DNA of 64,000 bases from Siphonodentalium dalli (taxonomy: Eukaryota; Mollusca; Scaphopoda; Gadilida; Siphonodentaliidae): NCBI GenBank assembly GCA_032622095.1, contig CP136061.1:173869692-173933691 (forward strand). The letters are read 5' to 3'. Each line of letters starts with the position of its first letter. Position 1 is the stretch's first letter. The notes below the pieces were generated by a model. The model made no database searches. It was not told the origin of the DNA and saw only the letters and a program-made list of their open reading frames with translations. A program made the position numbers and the translations under genes. Below are positions 58,722 through 64,000 of this stretch, in pieces.

Positions 58722-59589
58722 TAGAAAAGCCGTTCGATGTTCGGAATAGTGTTTCCGGTTTCCTGCATCACACATCAAAGAGACAATTAACTCCACCGTG
58801 CCAATGGCAGTCATTTTTGTGACTGGGAGTGGAGAATGGGTGCTCTGAGCTTCTCCAAAACGGCGGTAAACACTGCCCGTGGGTTTTTAACCTTAGATTG
58901 GAAGTTTGAGCTCAATCGGTGCAGCCGTTTTCCTGGCCATAGCTAACAGACAAACAGAAGTCCCAAAATATATATTAGATTATATAGCGCCACATTTCAG
59001 CGCTGACTTCAATAGGCCCATTTAAATATATATTAGTGGGTATGTCGTGTATAAGTACGTTATAAACTATTTATTTGTGATTGCGCTGGTCTGCGCATGC
59101 GCGAATAAATCAGCTTGATATGCGATAGACCCTTCCCCATCTGTAGCAGAACACTGATTAATATACGCGAGGGTAATTTAAACTGAAATTGTGTGTCTAA
59201 ATTATGTCTGTTCTGTACACACACGGGGAACACGATATTATATGCCGTAAATATAGCGACACAGTTCGCTTAAAATATCTTATGTTTTTGTAGATTATAT
59301 GCTATGCACATGCGCATATATTTCTACCCGATACAAGCGGCCAACCATTCCATACGGACCATGGGCGCCGCTGACATATGTGGGGGCCGTTTAAATATAA
59401 ATCAGTGGGTCTGACGCTCATTATACTATATATAAATTTGCTACTGACTCATGTCGTCGCTGCACCGACATATCGGTGTTACAGGATATAGTCACGGTTC
59501 ATTTGCACCTAAATATCGGTGTTATGTGTTCAAAGGGTTAACACCCACAATGTTATAACGGGGCGTGATGGATTTTATGAGTAACTTAA

Positions 59590-62500
59590 GGGACCTTGTC
59601 CAATTCCGACGGAATTTCCGTCGGTGATTGGAGCTTTTAATCGGAGTTTTAATCGGAAATTTCTCCCTCCATCATCGGAATTTCTCAGATCGGAGTTTTT
59701 TCTCCGATCAATTCCTGTGAAAATTCCGATGAACACTGAACAAAACTCCGATGAAATCAGACTTTTTCTCCGATATGAAAACTACGATGTTAAAACTCCG
59801 ATTTTATCAGATTTTATCAGAGTTTTCTCCGATATCAAAACGACGATGTGATTTGAGTTTTGTATAATAATTTCTCCGATTTACTAAATCTTCTATTTGG
59901 TTAATATCGGACAATTCAAACTCCGTATAATGAAACTTTTATAAACAGAACATTAAATTAAGTCCCAAATAAATGTTTCCCCCAGACCAAATTTATAGTA
60001 TAAGGCAACTCATGCTATTTTCCGTGTCATATTTCAAACCTGCGTTTTGATGTGGCCAATGTCTGAATTCTCGTAAAGCAAGTGCTATTAAGGGGCAGTT
60101 CAAGAGACCATGTTTGAATGGGAATTTCCATGCAAATCTCCCCAGCAAAAGTTAAATTTGAAGCAGTTATATGGGCACTAAAGCAGCAATATGATTAAAC
60201 GGTCTACACGGCTGGGCTTTTTTGCTGTAAATTTATTTTTGAGAATTGTTTTCTGGAATCAAAGTTACAACACGACCAAGTTTGGAAAAATCAATAAAAA
60301 ATAAAAAAATAAATACATCAACTTTCTAAAGGAACAAAGTCTAAGCCGACCTGCCAAATAAATGTGTATTGTTTTCAATACCGCACACAGTCACACCCAG
60401 AAATGTTTGCAACTCTGACTTTAGCTGCGGAGATTTGCCCATTCAGTATTGGTCACATGACCTCTCCCTTAATTTGTTACTTCGTCGAATTATAATAAAA
60501 TTAGACGGTACCGTAAACCAGTGCTGAGTGGTGCCGTAAACAATGCAATGTTTATTTCGTACAAGTGTTTTTTGCGATTAGGTAACTTGTCCTCATTTGG
60601 ATCAACGGTCACCGTTTAATATGCAAACCATCATCAATAGAAGAATAAAGACCCAATAAGTTATTCCCCACTACAACGGTTGATAGTATACATTCTGTGT
60701 CGCGTGGATAATCTTACATTTGCAATCTGCCATTCTATATCAAACCCACGTTTAAAATGTACGCAAAACGTACAGTAGTGCTTTATTTTGCCACATCGTC
60801 GGTTTCTGAGAATACTGTAAACCCAGTGATTGTGGTATCGTAAACAATACAATTCTTCATACATGATCCCAATGATACTGACAGCTAGTCGGCTAATTTG
60901 GTGAGTCAGAAGTGAGACAAAATACATGTTTTCTCCTTAAGTTCTTGTGTCCTAACCTGTCCTTATTTAAGTATATTTGCAGCACTCATCTGAACCAGAC
61001 TGTGTTTTCCAAATGTGTTATATTCTATTTGTAACACACAATATTGGTTGTAATTTCCAACAGGTACATGTAGGCCTACTTCAACATTCGGTTTTGTAGC
61101 TAGAGGATTTTCGCTTAGGGGAAAGGGTCCATCTTGGAATTTCCGATTAACTGCACCCCCCCCCCCCCCTGGTGCCCTTTGAACCAAATGCCCAAGTCCA
61201 TTAAATTTCATTTGCACCCACTCATTGTGGGTTGGAATGTCATAAACCGGCACGTAATTTTAGGATTACCAGGGACCTAGCTGCTGACAGTGAAGTTGGC
61301 GGGGGGGGGGGGGGAGGGGGGGGGGGGGGGTGTAGCCATGGTACAGTTCTTTCAAAATGTTCAGAAGTTGGAAATTTAATGCCCGAGAGCATAAAATTTG
61401 TTGTTGGAATTAGTTCGAAATTTTCTTTATTTGATTTTCTAACTAATAATTATTTGGGATTTTTCTGTTTTAAAACATCGATATAAATATATGTACGAAT
61501 CTCTACTATGGCTAACGTCCGTAGATATTCCATACTACAGAATACAAAATCTGGGAACTTGGAAGTTTTGACAGGGACCCTTATGAAGTCGAACAAATAA
61601 CACGGGGAATAAATGATCATATATATCTCTTAGCCAATAGGCCTACGTATTCCCTAATAATGTACTTCACTGTAGGCCCAACAAATTGCACGATTAATTT
61701 AAGTGACTTCGTGAGCGAGTTTGCTTTGCGTCACTTACAATTATGGAATTTCTCCTGGATAATCAATTCAATGTTTATTGCGACATAGAGAAAAGCATGC
61801 AATCTCGATTTGCGACCAACCCAATAATCGTTAAAATAAAATATGTTTAAACTAATGTGATGTTGATTATTGAGGAACAAGTATATATAGGTAACTTCCA
61901 GGTTTGGTACTGGTGGAATTTGGAACATCTACAGGCGTTAGCCAAATTCGAGATTCATGGCATGATCTACGGTATAACAGTAGGCCTATTTTTCTATATC
62001 TAAAATTTGCAAGAGTTGGACAAATTTTAATGTTTCAACCCGAGGGATGGGGCGGGGTGAAATATATTAGATATAGTTGAGTTATTTCATTTATCTTTTA
62101 CAAACAATGCAAACATACTTATCCAGAATATTCACACTGACAGCAGAACCGGGGTTAACCAGCCATATCGCCACAGACAGACACAGTGTATCAAGTCCCA
62201 TAATTGCTTGCGCGCGCATCCAGTCCAACGACTGCCGTAAACCCAGTAATGTTGAACATAATGGAATGATTCTTTTGGGTAGGTGAACCTTCGGAATAGC
62301 GAACCTTCGGAATAGAGACATGTTCCCGATTCTTTTTGATTAGCTGAGCGGTCGATCAAGCCAAAATGTTTTAACGGTATTTTGTTTTGTCCTAATTCCT
62401 ATAGTCGTTTTGAGAGACACACAGTAGCATACATACGGCACTCAAAAGCGACCTGTCGACAGGGAAGTGGTTGGAGGGTCTTCATTGGAGTGTCTAACTT

Positions 62501-63605
62501 GGGATTTCAAACCATTTCTGAATTTTCGGATTATTTCGTCGCATAAAATCAATAAAAATACGACTAGCAACTGGAAATGTTTTTGAACATTCTGGAAGGG
62601 GTATATATGTCCCTGATATGTTTAAAATTTCACGCGTAAACTATGACAGATTACAAAGTTATAATTAGTTTAGTTTTATAGACCCACCCTAAATCCCCCA
62701 TAGTAAATGCATGCGGCCGTAAAGCACATGGCTTTTTTTGGATACTTTCATTCCCAGCATGCATCATTCTCGCTATCTGTAAAATGGTCTATAAGAGAGT
62801 TTCTCGTCGGTCATTGTTTTTGCGACTCAAGTGTTTATTTGCGTGTACGAAATGTCTTATTGTTGATTATTCCTCATCGAAAGTTGCAAAGATCTGAGAA
62901 CCTAGTAACCTGACCTCCACCCATTCAACCTTACATTTTAAATTTTTCATTTCATTTCAAACCAATGTTTTGATGTGGACACAAATCAATGGGTTTACAG
63001 TAGGCTGTACTAAATATGACACAGCTCTGAATATCATACGAACTCGGAAGCATGCACGTGCTATATTTGCAACATCGTCGGATTCTGAGAATACCATAAA
63101 CCCAGTGTATTTCAGATCTTGTATGCACTTAATAATATGTTTACCAGTAGAGATCATATTCCACCGGTTCAAATCCTGCACGCATATAGGCCTATTTTAG
63201 CATTGCGCGAATATGGTTTCTATTTATGTGGAGGTTATTTCCTCAGCGAAGCGGAAATGGCCGAGTCGTTTAGAATGGACGTAACATGTTACATGTCTTA
63301 CTCTGTTGTGTCTGGTATATAAACAATATACACGAAGAACCGAAACAACGATTTATAAAAAGCTCCCACGAAAATTCACGGGATCAGAGTTTTCCAAAAC
63401 ATACCGCACTTGAAGAACGGGAACTCCGATATAAAATTCCGATTGAATCGGATGATTTTACCGACGACACCGCGAAAAATGTCCGACGGAATCGGAGTTT
63501 TATACCGATACAAAAACTCCGATTGCCATCGGTATTGGAGATCGGAAATATCCATCGGAAACACCGATTTCCGACGGAAATTCCGTCAGAATTGGACAAG
63601 CTCCC
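59590..63605. mobile_element. Harbinger-like TIR element, about 4.0 kb, ATCGGAGTTTT words, TAA target duplication
   Basis: Left end GGGACCTTGTCCAATTCCGA then CGGAATTTCCGTCGG; right end inverted (CCGACGGAAATTCCGTCAGA then ATTGGACAAGCTCCC). TAA lies at 59587-59589 and 63606-63608, and the surrounding ACTTAACACCCAC repeat reads through when the element is removed. Both arms (59620-59880 and 63380-63590) consist of ATCGGAGTTTT/CTCCGAT words. The interior has a C-run at 61156-61169 and a G-run at 61302-61330 and other old repeats. There is no transposase. Confidence 0.75.
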
Positions 63606-63664
63606 TAACACCCACAACGTTTTAACGGGTGTTATAGATTTTCTGAGTAACTTAACACCCACAC

Positions 63665-63890
63665 GCTACAGGGGAACTTGTTAAAAGGTTAGACTGTGTC
63701 AGTGATAACACCCGACATTTACAATGTTATACGCTACAGGGGAACTTGTTAAAAGGTTAGACCATGTCAGTGTTAACACCCGACATTTACAATGTTATAA
63801 GCTACAGGCGAAGCTGTTAAAAGGTTAGACCGTGTCAGTGATAAAACCCGACATTTACAATGTAATACGCTACAGTTTATTCATTTGTAG
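63665..63890. repeat. 68-bp tandem repeat next to the last MDN1 exon
   Basis: GCTACAGGGGAACTTGTTAA begins units at 63665, 63733 and 63801, with a fourth start at 63869 that breaks off after GCTACAG. Each unit contains AGGTTAGAC, GTGTCAGTGATAACACCCGA and ATTTACAATGT. Only the bases TTTATTCATTTGTAG separate the array from the exon at 63891. The ACACCCACA units before it (63606-63664 and 59530-59589) belong to the same array, split by the element at 59590. Confidence 0.75.
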
Positions 63891-64000
63891 ATTCACTGAG
63901 CTGTTCGTTGATGAATTGGAGGAGGAACACGATCTGAGAATTTTAGTTAGTGATTATCTCAGGGGCTTGTCGATGGAGTCTTCTAAGATAGATAATATAG
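63891..64000 (+). CDS. MDN1: MDN1 exon, cut by the window edge
   Basis: Acceptor TTCATTTGTAG; A completes the Arg codon, then FTELFVDELEEEHDLRILVS, DYLRGLSMESSKIDNI, open to the last base. RFTEL(F/Y)V(D/E)EL is the strand and helix after the arginine finger in midasin and DYL(R/K)GLS starts the lid. The gene continues beyond the window with, by comparison with the known protein of over 5000 residues, most of its length still to come. Confidence 0.93.

Noticed and set aside
61264-61345. CAGGGACCTAGC start like a hAT end next to a G-run
   Set aside because: No matching inverted end or target duplication could be found.
63665-63890. CRISPR-like array
   Set aside because: Units are contiguous 68-bp tandem repeats without unique spacers, in an animal intron.

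Overview
The window is AT-rich animal nuclear DNA. Coding sequence is sparse, introns have GT/AG borders, introns are kilobases long, and nested, diverged transposable elements fill most of the space. The mix of a Tx1/L1-like LINE, a DIRS-like tyrosine recombinase, an EnSpm/CACTA transposase, Helentron-type elements with tandem cores and many TIR elements fits a marine invertebrate such as a mollusc or another lophotrochozoan or deuterostome. The species cannot be fixed from the sequence alone.

The one confidently identified host gene is MDN1 (midasin/Rea1), the giant dynein-related AAA+ ATPase of 60S ribosome assembly. Seven plus-strand exons (20024-20084, 24603-24717, 25216-25300, 34549-34652, 39585-39721, 57491-57595 and 63891 to the right edge) splice in perfect phase into about 239 codons of a single AAA module, with Walker B, sensor-1 and arginine-finger segments. 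The Walker A exon was not found in the 20 kb to the left, and the gene runs off the right edge. The introns are 0.5 to 17.8 kb and hold most of the repeats.

Left part (1-20 kb): a minus-strand gene starts at 5322, with exons at 5151-5322, 2998-3114 and a Lys-rich exon at about 2566-1027 that is split by a 1.37 kb element. An unrecognised, frameshifted minus-strand reading frame lies at 6120-7280, a 5S rRNA-derived segment at about 8022-8108, and a broken EnSpm/CACTA transposase at 11513-14231. These are followed by a 1.36 kb TIR element with a 9-bp target duplication (15553-16914) and a 5'-truncated LINE (18334-20009). The 3' target duplication of that LINE forms the splice acceptor of the first MDN1 exon seen here.

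MDN1 introns (20-64 kb): there is a DIRS-like recombinase remnant at 22185-22645. Several families of Helentron-like elements carry 5' hairpins, TCCG runs, 160-192 bp tandem cores and a 3' hairpin. Two Harbinger-like elements of about 4 kb have TTA or TAA target duplications (28310-32344, 59590-63605). A hAT-like element has an 8-bp duplication (36978-38182), and a nested stack built around a 4.2 kb long-TIR element lies at 40210-44446. A second copy of the 9-bp-TSD element (49096-52024) carries another insertion. Many of the TIR elements are built from a short, often palindromic word repeated many times. That shared architecture, and the LINE sitting on the MDN1 splice acceptor, are the most interesting observations. 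All boundaries and family names come from reading by eye, without database searches.
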